Shown here: positions 1 to 7,998 of the stretch, piece after piece
How the letters are laid out: each line of letters begins with the position of its first letter
Position numbering within the stretch: position 1 is the stretch's first letter
NCBI GenBank assembly: GCA_009839975.1
Contig: VXOP01000351.1
Location: forward strand, 1 to 38,710
DNA length: 38,710 nt
From: Candidatus Poribacteria bacterium
GTDB lineage: Bacteria > Poribacteria > WGA-4E > WGA-3G
Direction: 5' to 3'
Notes under the pieces: generated by a model
Databases searched by the model: none
Seen by the model: the letters and a program-made list of their open reading frames with translations, nothing else
Told to the model about the DNA's origin: nothing
Program-made: the position numbers and the translations under genes

Positions 1-60
1 AAACCTCTAATACACAACCTCAGCGTGGGTTCGATTTCGGTATTACATACAATCTCGTAA

Positions 61-591
61 TTAATTTAAGTCTGCGGATTCTAATTCACTCAGTGTAAAA
101 ACAGACGCGAATGAACATCCTAAAGCGTTAATCTTTTCCTCTCCCCCTGCCTGTCTATCAATCACTGTTACCACATGTTCTACAACATGTCCCTCTCCGC
201 GTATCTGCTCAATTGACGTACACACTTGTCCAGCAGTTGTAATAACATCTTCAATAACAACAAGTCTGCTTTTTTCTTTAACACCTCCTTCTATAAGATT
301 GCACGTACCGTAGGTTTTTGCTTCTTTCCTCACAAAATAACACGGGTGACCTGATTGTAAAGAAATAGCAGTAGCAAGTGGAATGCCACCCAATTCCAGA
401 CCTGCTATACCATCAAAGTCGGTAGGTAGTAGTTTTACCATCAGATCAGCAACCGCGTTGAGCAGTTGTGGATCGCTTTCAAATCTATATTTATCAAAAT
501 AGAAATTACTTATAGTGCCTGACCGAAGTTTAAACGTTCCTGTCAAATATGAAACATCTCTAATCTGCTGTATTAATTTATTTTTTGTCAT
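61..591 (-). CDS. pyrE: Orotate phosphoribosyltransferase
   Basis: PyrE joins orotate to PRPP to make OMP in de novo pyrimidine synthesis, in the cytoplasm. The 176-residue length is normal for the short bacterial form. The PRPP-binding loop is clear as VVIEDVITTAGQ (about residues 110-121). The catalytic-loop region around RKEAKTYGT (about 88-96) and an N-terminal LRSGTISNFYFD, which matches the family's substrate-binding start, are also visible. The ATG at 591 begins the conserved region. The gene lies 123 bases downstream of selD on the same strand, and that gap holds two direct repeats at 639-676 that could be an operator. Identity is well supported by motifs; only regulation is speculative. 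Confidence 0.93.
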   Translation of the reverse strand: MTKNKLIQQIRDVSYLTGTFKLRSGTISNFYFDKYRFESDPQLLNAVADLMVKLLPTDFDGIAGLELGGIPLATAISLQSGHPCYFVRKEAKTYGTCNLIEGGVKEKSRLVVIEDVITTAGQVCTSIEQIRGEGHVVEHVVTVIDRQAGGEEKINALGCSFASVFTLSELESADLN

Positions 592-638
592 GGCATGTTC
601 ACTTACGGGTGTGTAAAATTTTTGTAGAAACCCTTTCA

Positions 639-676
639 GTGTAACGCGGTTAAAAAATTGTGTAACGCGGTTAAAA
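639..676. repeat. Two 17-base direct repeats upstream of pyrE
   Basis: GTGTAACGCGGTTAAAA occurs at 639-655 and again at 660-676, a 21-base period or two helical turns. Each unit contains TAAC-GCG-GTTA, a small inverted repeat. They lie 48-85 bases upstream of the pyrE start, where an operator would be expected. They could instead be a fragment of a dispersed repeat. Confidence 0.6.
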
Positions 677-714
677 TGTAACCAAAACTTTACATACCCT
701 TCACTTACAGTTGG

Positions 715-1773
715 CTAATGTACCTCAATGTGTGCGCCATCCTCTGCGACGACTTCTCCAATTATTGCCGCTTCTGGACAGTCAGCAGCATGAAGTTCCT
801 GCACTGCGGCATCTGCATTCTCAGCTGGTACTGAAAATAGCAAGCCCCCTGATGTTTCAGCTTCCATTAGAATATGTCGCATCGCTTCCGATACGGCTGA
901 ATCAAAGGACACACAGTTCGATAAGAACTCGCTGTTAGCAATATAAGCTTGTGTATATGTATTTTTCGCCACAAGTTCAGGAGCATCTTCAAAATACGGT
1001 ACAGATTTACTCTCAATACGTAGCCGTATACTGTTTCCTGATGCCATTTCAGAAGCATGTCCAAGCAACCCATAACCTGTTACATCTGTGCACGCACTCA
1101 CACCGTACTTCAGCATTATAGAAGAAGCCGAAGCGTTCAGACGAGTCATTGACTCTACTAATTGCGGTAATACATGATCCTTGATTTTGTTAAATTTCAA
1201 GCCGGTTGTCAGTATGCCTATACCCAGATTCTTTGTTAGAATCAGGACATCACCTTTACGTGCACCATAGTTCTTAACATATTTTTCTGGATGCACTACA
1301 CCCGTTACAGCGAGTCCATACATCAACTCTGGCGCATCAACTGTATGACCGCCAAGAAGTGCAGCACCGGCTTCTGTAGCCTTATCGGCACCTCCTCTCA
1401 CTATATCCCCCAAAATAGAAAGTTCAAGACTATCTTTGGGCCAACATGTAATGTTTAGTGCAGTTTTAGGGTGCCCCCCCATACTGTAAACATCGCTTAG
1501 TGAGTTGGTTGCAGCGATAGCACCGAATGTATACGGGTCATCAACTATAGGTGTAAAATAGTCTACGGTATTGACAAGTGCAATATCATCAGATAATCGG
1601 TAAATACCAGCATCATCAGATGTTTCCGTGCCAACCAATAGATTCGGATCGGTAGATTTCGGTAGGTTCTCTAAGATGTGTGCTAGCTCACCCGGAGCTA
1701 ATTTTGATGCTCAACCTGCACACTTGACTGTCTTAGTGAGACGGACATTTCTGCCATTTTTTTTGGAAGTCAT
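715..1773 (-). CDS. selD: Selenide, water dikinase with in-frame TGA (selenocysteine)
   Basis: SelD makes selenophosphate from selenide and ATP, the selenium donor for selenocysteine and selenouridine. A conventional reading would start at 1638 and lack the active site. Reading through the TGA at 1711-1713 extends the frame to an ATG at 1773, giving 352 residues, close to the usual SelD length. The restored N-terminus reads KTVKCAGUASKLAPGEL, with Sec21 and Lys24 placed like the catalytic Cys/Sec and Lys of SelD (C-G-C-K in E. coli). The following AIR-synthase-type region contains DDAGIYRL, the Asp-rich NTVDYFTPIVDDP, GGHTVDAPELMYGL and TDVTGYGLLGH. No strong ribosome-binding site precedes 1773, and the next in-frame alternative is TTG at 1788. 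Neighbours are an HD hydrolase upstream and pyrE downstream. Selenocysteine insertion is inferred, not shown. Confidence 0.9.
1683..1701 (-). promoter_or_regulatory. Candidate bacterial SECIS hairpin in selD
   Basis: In the minus-strand mRNA, TTAGCTC-CGGGT-GAGCTAG folds into a 7-bp stem with a 5-base loop. It starts 9 bases after the UGA, so the loop lies 16 bases after it, with G as the second loop base. That fits the general bacterial SECIS layout. The outermost pair is U-G, which works only in the minus-strand transcript (C-A on the other strand). Confidence 0.7.
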
Positions 1774-1867
1774 GATGTTTGCTTTCAAAATGTTTGATTG
1801 GTTGCTGAGAAAGTTATGAAATTTTTTAATTTCGTAGGTTTCAGAAAAAGTCGACAATTTGACGACT

Positions 1868-2470
1868 CTAAAAGAGAAATGTAACTATCTGATTAAGTTG
1901 TTGAAAGAAGAAAGAAAATTGTTCAATTGTTTTGTTATCACATTCTGCTATGTTGGCATATGTTTGATGCCTGTGCCTATTTAAACTGTCTAAAATACTA
2001 CGATAGTACCAAGATTGTGACTCATATCCTCCGTGAAAACGATCCCAAATTGCATCACCAATGTCTTCAAATTCTGATAAAACAGTTCTTAAATTGTGAA
2101 GTTTATCCGCACATGTTACGATACAGACTTCTGTAGTAGCGGTTTTCAGTGCCTCTATCCGTTCAGTTTTACGCGCAGTCCACTTTAAATCCTTATTCTC
2201 AGAACAACCTTCGACGATGTCAGCAACGGCAGTACCGAAATTCTTACGAATAAACTCCAATGTCAACTCTGTGTCTTCGACTGTGTCGTGTAGTATACCA
2301 GCGATCACCACCGACTCAGAACAACCAGCATCCATCAACATAAATCCAACAGCAAACGGATGGATAATATAAGGTGTATCCGTTCCTTTACGAAGTTGAC
2401 CCTTATGTGCTATTGCAGCCAATTCAATCGCTTCTTCAATACGGTTTTTCCGCATGCCTTCTTCCGTCAT
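1868..2470 (-). CDS. HD-domain phosphohydrolase (RelA/SpoT hydrolase-like)
   Basis: A 200-residue stand-alone HD protein. Motifs in order are AHKGQLRKGTDTPYIIHP (about 21-38), ILHDTVEDT (about 59-67, the HD metal-binding pair) and CADKLHNLR (about 120-128). This pattern matches the ppGpp-hydrolase domain of SpoT and the small alarmone hydrolases. The synthetase and TGS/ACT domains are absent, so it is not a full Rel protein. It may hydrolyse (p)ppGpp or another nucleotide; the substrate is not decided by the sequence. A candidate promoter lies at 2557-2586. The gene ends 94 bases before selD on the same strand, so co-transcription is possible. Confidence 0.82.
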   Translation of the reverse strand: MTEEGMRKNRIEEAIELAAIAHKGQLRKGTDTPYIIHPFAVGFMLMDAGCSESVVIAGILHDTVEDTELTLEFIRKNFGTAVADIVEGCSENKDLKWTARKTERIEALKTATTEVCIVTCADKLHNLRTVLSEFEDIGDAIWDRFHGGYESQSWYYRSILDSLNRHRHQTYANIAECDNKTIEQFSFFFQQLNQIVTFLF

Positions 2471-2556
2471 ACCCTAAATCGCTACGCAATTCGCGCCTAT
2501 GTAATTAGGAGATGATGATTACCAATTGTTATTGTTACAGACAAAATATGTGTTAA

Positions 2557-2586
2557 ATGATACACTATTTCTACTAATTCAGTCAA
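2557..2586 (-). promoter_or_regulatory. Candidate sigma-70 promoter for the HD hydrolase gene
   Basis: On the minus strand, TTGACT (2586-2581) is followed after 18 bases by TATCAT (2562-2557). It lies about 85 bases upstream of the HD gene start and diverges from the ccm promoter at 2655. Confidence 0.5.
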
Positions 2587-2654
2587 GGTTATTTTAGATT
2601 ACTTTACATGTGTGTTGCTACAAGAATTTTACACACCTCTTCAGTATTCCAATT

Positions 2655-2684
2655 TTGACAACTTAGGTCTTAGTATGGTATAAT
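2655..2684 (+). promoter_or_regulatory. Sigma-70 promoter upstream of the ccm leader
   Basis: TTGACA (2655-2660), 18-base spacer, TATAAT (2679-2684), preceded by TGG as an extended -10. Both hexamers match consensus. It points toward ccmE, whose start is about 245 bases downstream. Confidence 0.72.
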
Positions 2685-2690
2685 GCCTTT

Positions 2691-2817
2691 GTAAGAAACT
2701 GCCGCAACTATATAAAGGGGTTCATGTTCATAATAGGATAGACACGGAATTCCGTTGTGCTACATAATATCAACTGATTTTAACTTGATTTTGAAAACAA
2801 AGTCAAGTATTATTTTT
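2691..2817 (+). ncRNA. Candidate small RNA or attenuated leader before ccmE
   Basis: The 458-base gap between the HD gene and ccmE holds two divergent promoters and a hairpin with a T-rich tail. Transcription from 2655-2684 would start near 2691 and meet the hairpin at 2783-2808, giving an RNA of about 125 bases. It contains a second small hairpin around ACGGAATTCCGT (2744-2755). There is a five-codon ORF from an ATG just after AAAGGGG, but its spacing is poor. I do not recognise a known RNA family here. From 2818 to 2928 I see only AT-rich sequence and the ccmE ribosome-binding site. Confidence 0.35.
2783..2817 (+). terminator. Terminator-like hairpin in the ccm leader
   Basis: ACTTGATTTTG (2783-2793), loop AAAA, CAAAGTCAAGT (2798-2808): an 11-bp stem with one U-G pair, followed by ATTATTTTT. 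It could terminate a small RNA or attenuate ccm expression. Confidence 0.55.
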
Positions 2818-2928
2818 ATAACGCATTGAACTGATTTTATCCTACAATATTGACAGAATTCCTATTGTTTACGGTTGATCTTAGCGTATATCTATAAAAC
2901 GATTCAACGAAAAAAGAAGGATATTCAC

Positions 2929-3360
2929 ATGAAGATACGAAGGTTGAAAGTCCTCGCTGCCAGCATCATTATACTGACTGCCATGGTGCTATTGGTAGTT
3001 TCTGGTATCAGACAAACAAGCGTAATGCACTTTTCACCTGCAGGACTTATTGCGAATGCTGAAACGGCAAATGATCAGAACATACAGGTTGACGGTGTTA
3101 TCTCAGAGGGAAGTTCTACATGGGACGCTGCTAATTTTAAACTAACATTTGCCGTGCGCGAACGTGAAGGTACCGAAACTGTGAACGTTATCTATGAAGA
3201 CAATCTTAAACCGGACAATTTCAATGATGGTGGTAGTGTTTTTGTGGAAGGCAGATATGATGCAGAAAATAACCGTGTCGTTGCTACGAAGGTACAGACC
3301 AAATGTGCATCAAAATATGAAGGTGTAGAAAGTGACACAGATATGGAGACCTACGAATAG
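2929..3360 (+). CDS. ccmE: Cytochrome c maturation protein CcmE, CXXXY variant
   Basis: CcmE is the membrane-anchored periplasmic haem chaperone of System I cytochrome c maturation. The start at 2929 is preferred over an upstream in-frame start at 2875 because AGAAGGA sits just before it and the resulting N-terminus (MKIRRLKVLAASIIILT) is a standard signal-anchor. The 143-residue protein then has an OB-fold-like region including FSPAGLIAN, VDGVI and VFVEGRYD. Near the end it has CASKY, so Cys126 replaces the haem-binding His of E. coli, with Tyr130 retained. The CXXXY form is known from archaea and some anaerobic bacteria. It is followed 55 bases later by ccmF. Confidence 0.87.
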   Translation: MKIRRLKVLAASIIILTAMVLLVVSGIRQTSVMHFSPAGLIANAETANDQNIQVDGVISEGSSTWDAANFKLTFAVREREGTETVNVIYEDNLKPDNFNDGGSVFVEGRYDAENNRVVATKVQTKCASKYEGVESDTDMETYE

Positions 3361-3415
3361 GCTACGTTGAATGGTATGTAGTGTCTTGCAGTAACCGAGT
3401 ATTGAGAGGTTGAGT

Positions 3416-5587
3416 ATGTTAATAGATAAAATCGTTAATAGCATACAACAGGTTACCGCTGAACTTGGACAGGCAGCGATATGGCTTTCAGTTCTCTCAG
3501 CGATTTGGGGGATTGTTGCACTCAGTATCGGACTAAGACGTAGAAAACCCGATTATTTGCAGAGTGGACGAAATGCTGTAGTTGCTACCTTCATTCTCAT
3601 TTCAGTCGCTACAGGCACCCTGATTTTTGGCTTTGTAACCGATGATTTTTCGCTGCGGTATGTGGTAGAAGTATCCAGTGCTGCACAACCGCTCCTCTAT
3701 AAAATCACTGCGCTTTGGGGAAAAATGTCGGGTTCCCTGCTTTTCTGGTTATGGGTGCTAACTTTCTGCGGTGCTATAGTCGTTTGGCAAAACAGAAAAG
3801 CAAAAGATACACTGGCAGATTACTCCCTTATACCTATCGTCATAGTTGAGCTCTTCTTTATCGTACTTGTTACCGGATTAGTTCAAGGTATATACAATCC
3901 GCTTGAACGTTTTCCCAATGGTCTGGTAGCACCCGACGGTCAGGGCATGAACCCACTATTGCAAACCCCGAGTATGGCGTTTCATCCGCCTACTCTGTAT
4001 GTTGGTTGGATTAGTCTTACTGTTCCATTTGCTTTTGCTGTTGGTTCACTTGCTTCTGGTAGAGTCTCAAGCGAATGGATTCTTCGTTCCCGGAGATGGA
4101 CACTCTTTTCGTGGATTGTCTTAACAGTCGGTATTACGCTTGGTGGACATTGGGCTTATCAAGAACTCGGATGGGGTGGATACTGGGCATGGGACCCCGT
4201 CGAAAATGTATCATTCCTACCTTGGTTACTTGTCACTGCTTTTCTACACTCTGTAATGATACAGGAAAAGCGGAGTATGCTCAAGATATGGAATATTCTG
4301 CTGATTACCTTAGCCTTCCAATTTACTATCTTAGGCACATATATTACACGTAGCGGCATCATAGACTCCGTGCACGCTTTTGCGCAGTCAGATATTAGTT
4401 GGTATTTTCTCGGATTTATTCTTGTCTCAACTGCAGGTGTGATAGGACTTGTTGTCTACCGTTGGCAACGACTCAAAAGTGCAAATAGACTTGAATCGCT
4501 CCTTTCACGTGAGAGCGCGTTTGTTCTAAACAATTGGTTGTTGGTTGGATTAACATTGATCATCCTGTGGGGAACTTTGTGGCCCATCGTTTCAGAAGCA
4601 ATTCAGGACAAAAAGGCTGCAGTTCCAGAAGCGTTTTTCAATCAGGTCGTCGTAATTCCCGGTTTGCTACTGCTGTTTTTAACAGGTGCTGGTCCAATTA
4701 TATCTTGGAAAAAGATCACCCCTAACAACTTTCGCAGGATGTTCCTGTCCCCTATCTTTATCGGTTTGATAGCCGCTGCAGTTTCTTTGCCAATTCTTGC
4801 CTTTAGAGCAAGCACAGCGGATGTTTCTTTAGATGATGCGGTTGTTCAAGTTTCTAACGAGGTGCAAGTTGCTGAGACGGCAACAACGAATATATTTGCA
4901 GATATGTGGAACTTTCTCACTTTCGGTGAAAAGTCTATACCTGTCTATTCCCTCCTCTGTATTTTCGCGAGTGTATTTGTATTGGTAGCGATCTTTAATG
5001 AGTTCTATCGCGGGGCAAAACTCAGAGCAAAACGGCAAACGACAAACTTACTCAAAGGTCTATGGTTACTTATACTACGCAATAAGAGAAGATACGGTGG
5101 GTATATTATACACATCGGAATAGTTATCGTGTATATCGGTATTATGGGATCAAAAGGATATTTTCAACTTGAGTCTAAAAGTTTGCAACTCGGAGACTCA
5201 ATGACAGTAGGAGCTTACCGTTTCACACTCTTAGATACATATCAGGAAAATCATGGAAATTATGATCGCTTAGGGCTGATTTTTGATGTAGAGAAAGACG
5301 AGAAACATGTTGCCACTATGAAACCCGCGCGACACTACTACTTTACCACAGGACAAGGTGATACAGACACAATTGAATCCGCAATACATAGCATCGGTAT
5401 GAACGACCTTTATATTGCACTCGGGGATATACCACCGAATATTAGGAATGGCGGTTATGTCAATGTCCAAATATATCATAACCCTCTTATCAAACTTGTC
5501 TGGATCGGTATCGCTGCAATGGTGATCGGCGGACTTGTCGCAATTGCTGAAAAACAGGAATACAAACCACGTCCAGCTACAGCATAG
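3416..5587 (+). CDS. ccmF: Haem lyase CcmF
   Basis: CcmF is the polytopic membrane component that attaches haem to apocytochrome c. The 723-residue protein contains the WWD signature WGGYWAWDPVENVSFLPW at about residues 253-270, and the haem-binding-type motif MAFHPPTLYVGW upstream of it. At least a dozen hydrophobic segments are spread along the chain, including a late pair near IIHIGIVIVYIGIMG and a final one before the C-terminus. The ATG at 3416 is chosen over a TTG at 3410 because GAGAGG at 3404-3409 is spaced correctly for it. It follows ccmE and precedes ccmH by 22 bases, a clear operon. Confidence 0.93.
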   Translation: MLIDKIVNSIQQVTAELGQAAIWLSVLSAIWGIVALSIGLRRRKPDYLQSGRNAVVATFILISVATGTLIFGFVTDDFSLRYVVEVSSAAQPLLYKITALWGKMSGSLLFWLWVLTFCGAIVVWQNRKAKDTLADYSLIPIVIVELFFIVLVTGLVQGIYNPLERFPNGLVAPDGQGMNPLLQTPSMAFHPPTLYVGWISLTVPFAFAVGSLASGRVSSEWILRSRRWTLFSWIVLTVGITLGGHWAYQELGWGGYWAWDPVENVSFLPWLLVTAFLHSVMIQEKRSMLKIWNILLITLAFQFTILGTYITRSGIIDSVHAFAQSDISWYFLGFILVSTAGVIGLVVYRWQRLKSANRLESLLSRESAFVLNNWLLVGLTLIILWGTLWPIVSEAIQDKKAAVPEAFFNQVVVIPGLLLLFLTGAGPIISWKKITPNNFRRMFLSPIFIGLIAAAVSLPILAFRASTADVSLDDAVVQVSNEVQVAETATTNIFADMWNFLTFGEKSIPVYSLLCIFASVFVLVAIFNEFYRGAKLRAKRQTTNLLKGLWLLILRNKRRYGGYIIHIGIVIVYIGIMGSKGYFQLESKSLQLGDSMTVGAYRFTLLDTYQENHGNYDRLGLIFDVEKDEKHVATMKPARHYYFTTGQGDTDTIESAIHSIGMNDLYIALGDIPPNIRNGGYVNVQIYHNPLIKLVWIGIAAMVIGGLVAIAEKQEYKPRPATA

Positions 5588-5609
5588 GTGCCTGAAATAG
5601 GTGACAATA

Positions 5610-6200
5610 ATGAGATACCGAAACCTAATTCACATTGAAAATAGAATCCATATTTTGATTGTGCTTGTATGTATATTCACTCTGATATCCGTTTCAATAG
5701 CACAAGAGCAAGAAGATGATCAAATAACATCAGAAAGCCAAGAGAGTGATGCCCAAGAGGGTGATGAAAAACCAGAAGAATCCAATGCACCAGAGAGTCA
5801 AGATGTTGAAACTCAATTAGAGCAACTCAAAAAGGATTTATACTGTCCGTGCGGGTGTGATCGTATGACATTTGAGATATGTCATTGCATAACCGCAGAA
5901 CGGTTCAAGAAGGAGTTTCGTCAGGCACTAATGGATGGACAATCCGTGGAAGAGATTACAGCAGTATACCTTGAGACCTACGGACCCCAGTTTTCTGCAG
6001 TCATGAAACCTGAAGGTATCAATATTCTTGCCTTTACAATGCCGGTAGTTATTCTATTAGCTATCGGTGGTATTATCTTGTTAGTCCGACGGCAATCACG
6101 AGAATACAAACCATTTCCTCAACAGGACAATAGGCAGCTTTCCGATGAACTTCAACAAAAGATTGAATCAGAATTGGAACAATTTAAGGATCGCAATTAA
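5610..6200 (+). CDS. ccmH: CcmH/CycL-like protein with unusual cysteine motif
   Basis: CcmH-family proteins handle reduction of the haem-binding cysteines of apocytochrome c at the periplasmic face. The protein has a signal-anchor (about 11-32), an acidic Gln/Glu/Ser-rich linker, then LKKDLYCPCGCDRMTFEICHC. That region lies where the family's LRCxxCQ motif would be, but has C-P-C-G-C and a later C-H-C. Next come EEITAVYLETYGPQF, typical of the family, and a transmembrane helix (about 140-162), then a charged tail. ATG at 5610 is preferred to GTG at 5601 because TAGGTG precedes it. The stop codon overlaps a dispersed repeat at 6197-6227. Confidence 0.85.
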   Translation: MRYRNLIHIENRIHILIVLVCIFTLISVSIAQEQEDDQITSESQESDAQEGDEKPEESNAPESQDVETQLEQLKKDLYCPCGCDRMTFEICHCITAERFKKEFRQALMDGQSVEEITAVYLETYGPQFSAVMKPEGINILAFTMPVVILLAIGGIILLVRRQSREYKPFPQQDNRQLSDELQQKIESELEQFKDRN

Positions 6201-6260
6201 TAGTAGTAGGCACACGCCGTGTGCCGTTAGAGGTAGTAAACACACTCGGTGTGCCGTCCG
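6197..6260 (+). repeat. Dispersed palindrome family B, one full and one degenerate copy
   Basis: The full 31-base copy at 6197-6227 starts in the last codons of ccmH (its TTAA includes the stop codon) and contains the palindrome GGCACACGCCGTGTGCC. A degenerate second copy follows at 6233-6260. Further copies are at 20355-20385 (plus) and 35275-35305 (minus). The function is unknown; the stem could act as a transcript-end hairpin. Confidence 0.8.
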
Positions 6261-6298
6261 CAATTTCAAAGCACACTTTTCAATATAAAAGGTAAAAT

Positions 6299-6631
6299 AT
6301 GATTTTTTTGATACTCTGGTTGTTTATTCTTGGCACAATACTCCTCGTTTACCTATACTATCCATTTCTTAAAAGTAACCAAGCGTTTCCTGAAATAGAC
6401 CCTGTTGAAGAGCTAAAGCAAACACTTGCGATTGAACGCGAACAGAGTTATACTGCCTTAGCGGACCTTGATGAAGATTTTGAGACTGGAAAATTGTCTA
6501 TCCAAGACTATCAGAAAATGCGAGCCGAACTCTTGCAGGAAACGGCAAATATCGTCAGTCAATTAGAAGCCGCTGCAGACATAGATGTTGAATCTGAAAT
6601 TGAAAAATATAAACAACAGAGACAGGGATAA
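6299..6631 (+). CDS. CcmI-like N-terminal domain protein
   Basis: A 110-residue membrane protein with one N-terminal helix (about 2-23), then a coiled-coil-prone cytoplasmic region containing SYTALADLDEDFETGKLSIQDY (positions 57-78). This matches the short region after the first helix of CcmI/CycH, where ALxDLxxDxxxGKLSxxDY is typical. The TPR part of full CcmI is missing, so it is a minimal form. It has a ribosome-binding site (AAAAGG) 6 bases upstream and follows ccmH, which supports a role in cytochrome c maturation. That role is inferred from motif and position. Confidence 0.7.
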   Translation: MIFLILWLFILGTILLVYLYYPFLKSNQAFPEIDPVEELKQTLAIEREQSYTALADLDEDFETGKLSIQDYQKMRAELLQETANIVSQLEAAADIDVESEIEKYKQQRQG

Positions 6632-6685
6632 ATGATCCCTTCGCTTTGTATCTAACTCAGAATCGTATCTAAAAGGAGAACTAAT

Positions 6686-7975
6686 ATTTTAAATCGTTTT
6701 CGATCCATCTACCTTTTTAACCTTTTGTTGACAATGGCACTCATGATTCTGTTGGGTGTTTCTATCTCCTATTCACAAGACGGTCTTGGCGTTATCCAGG
6801 GGAAACTGACAGATGTGCAGACAGGAGAACTTGTCGGCAACCATAAATTAACGCTCCATATCCATAAAGCAGGCGTTACGACACAACAAGAGACAACAAC
6901 CAATAGTAACGGTGAATATCGTTTTGAAAATCTTACGATTGATTTCCAGACACACTACACAATAACCACAAACTATAACGGATTCGACTATGAAGAGAAG
7001 AACATAGCACTTTCATCATTTGTGCCGAATGTTCCTGTTAACATTGATTTTATGGATTTTACTGACGATCAATCAGCTATACGGATAAAATCGTATACTA
7101 TCGTCCTCGGACGCGCGCCCGATGATCATCCAGATGATGGTGCTTTATCAATAATGGAAGCAATTGATGTTGAGAACAGCGTTGACAAGTTGTTTTTGGA
7201 TACACATGGAACCGAAAAGGTAGGTATTTATCTCCCACTCCCCGATGGATATGAAGGATTTGCACCTCTACCTCGTGCCCCCGAGTCGTTGACGTTAGAT
7301 GCTAACACAGACCATGCCATCCTTACCAAACCGCTGCCTGCTGGTAGAACACAGATCGGATTCACCTATATCATACATGGAAAGGAAACGACACTTGATC
7401 TTTCCCGTTCATTAAGTTTCCATACGGATGAAATATCGATTTTTGTCCCTGAAGGCATCAATCTTGTACCCAATCCGAAACTTTTCACTCCGGTTGACCG
7501 TCAACCGATACATGGAGCAATTTTTACGATATATAGCGCATCATCACGATTAGGATTTCCCCCCGGTAAGGACGTTGATTTGAGTTTAGAAATAGTCGTA
7601 CCGGGTTCTGAAGTTAGACAAGAGTCTAATGTTGGACAGTTGATCTTCATAGCAATCGCTGCAGCATTGGCAGGAGGCTTTCTTGCCGCTGCTATTTTTA
7701 CACTTCGAGCTGCAAAAAACAGGCCTGTGGAAACAGATACATCCCAAGGGATTCAACATGAAGGTGGGCAGCATGATGCGGGGTGGTTGCGAAAACTGAA
7801 CGAGGCAGACCTTGAATTTGCACGTATGACACGTTTAGAGATCATAACACGGCTTGACGACTTGCATGAAAATGAGGAAATATCTGATCGGGTATATAAC
7901 CGATTACGTAAAGAACAGACTGACCGACTCACAGAAATTCTTGATATAAATAAAGATCAAGGAAAAGATCAATAA
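6686..7975 (+). CDS. Membrane-anchored carboxypeptidase-regulatory-like protein
   Basis: The function is not recognised. After a signal peptide, residues about 35-110 form a carboxypeptidase-regulatory-like (CNA-B-type) fold, seen from VIQGKLTDVQTGELVGN and NSNGEYRFENL. A beta-rich middle region follows, then a transmembrane helix near QLIFIAIAAALAGGFLAAA (about 318-336). The C-terminus ends in a charged helical region with LEIITRLDDLHENEEISDRV. No ATG or TTG start between 6680 and 6734 has a suitable ribosome-binding site. An in-frame ATT at 6686 lies 7 bases after AAAAGGAG and gives a well-formed signal peptide beginning MLNRFRSIYLFNLLLTM. Otherwise the start is TTG 6725 or ATG 6734. It sits at the end of the ccm cluster and may be linked to it. 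Confidence 0.72.
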   Translation: MLNRFRSIYLFNLLLTMALMILLGVSISYSQDGLGVIQGKLTDVQTGELVGNHKLTLHIHKAGVTTQQETTTNSNGEYRFENLTIDFQTHYTITTNYNGFDYEEKNIALSSFVPNVPVNIDFMDFTDDQSAIRIKSYTIVLGRAPDDHPDDGALSIMEAIDVENSVDKLFLDTHGTEKVGIYLPLPDGYEGFAPLPRAPESLTLDANTDHAILTKPLPAGRTQIGFTYIIHGKETTLDLSRSLSFHTDEISIFVPEGINLVPNPKLFTPVDRQPIHGAIFTIYSASSRLGFPPGKDVDLSLEIVVPGSEVRQESNVGQLIFIAIAAALAGGFLAAAIFTLRAAKNRPVETDTSQGIQHEGGQHDAGWLRKLNEADLEFARMTRLEIITRLDDLHENEEISDRVYNRLRKEQTDRLTEILDINKDQGKDQ

Positions 7976-7998
7976 CCGAGTAATTAGGATAAAATAAC

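Noticed and set aside
3-104. Possible plus-strand 3' end of an outer-membrane protein at the window start
   Set aside because: The short open frame (GFDFGITYNL in it) overlaps pyrE and has no further support.
1711-1713. Nonsense mutation making selD a pseudogene
   Set aside because: Sequence on both sides of the TGA matches SelD, the codon is exactly at the known Sec/Cys site, and a SECIS-like hairpin follows.
1628-1819. Plus-strand ORF over the selD start
   Set aside because: It is the shadow of the selD N-terminus on the other strand, with no ribosome-binding site or recognisable product.
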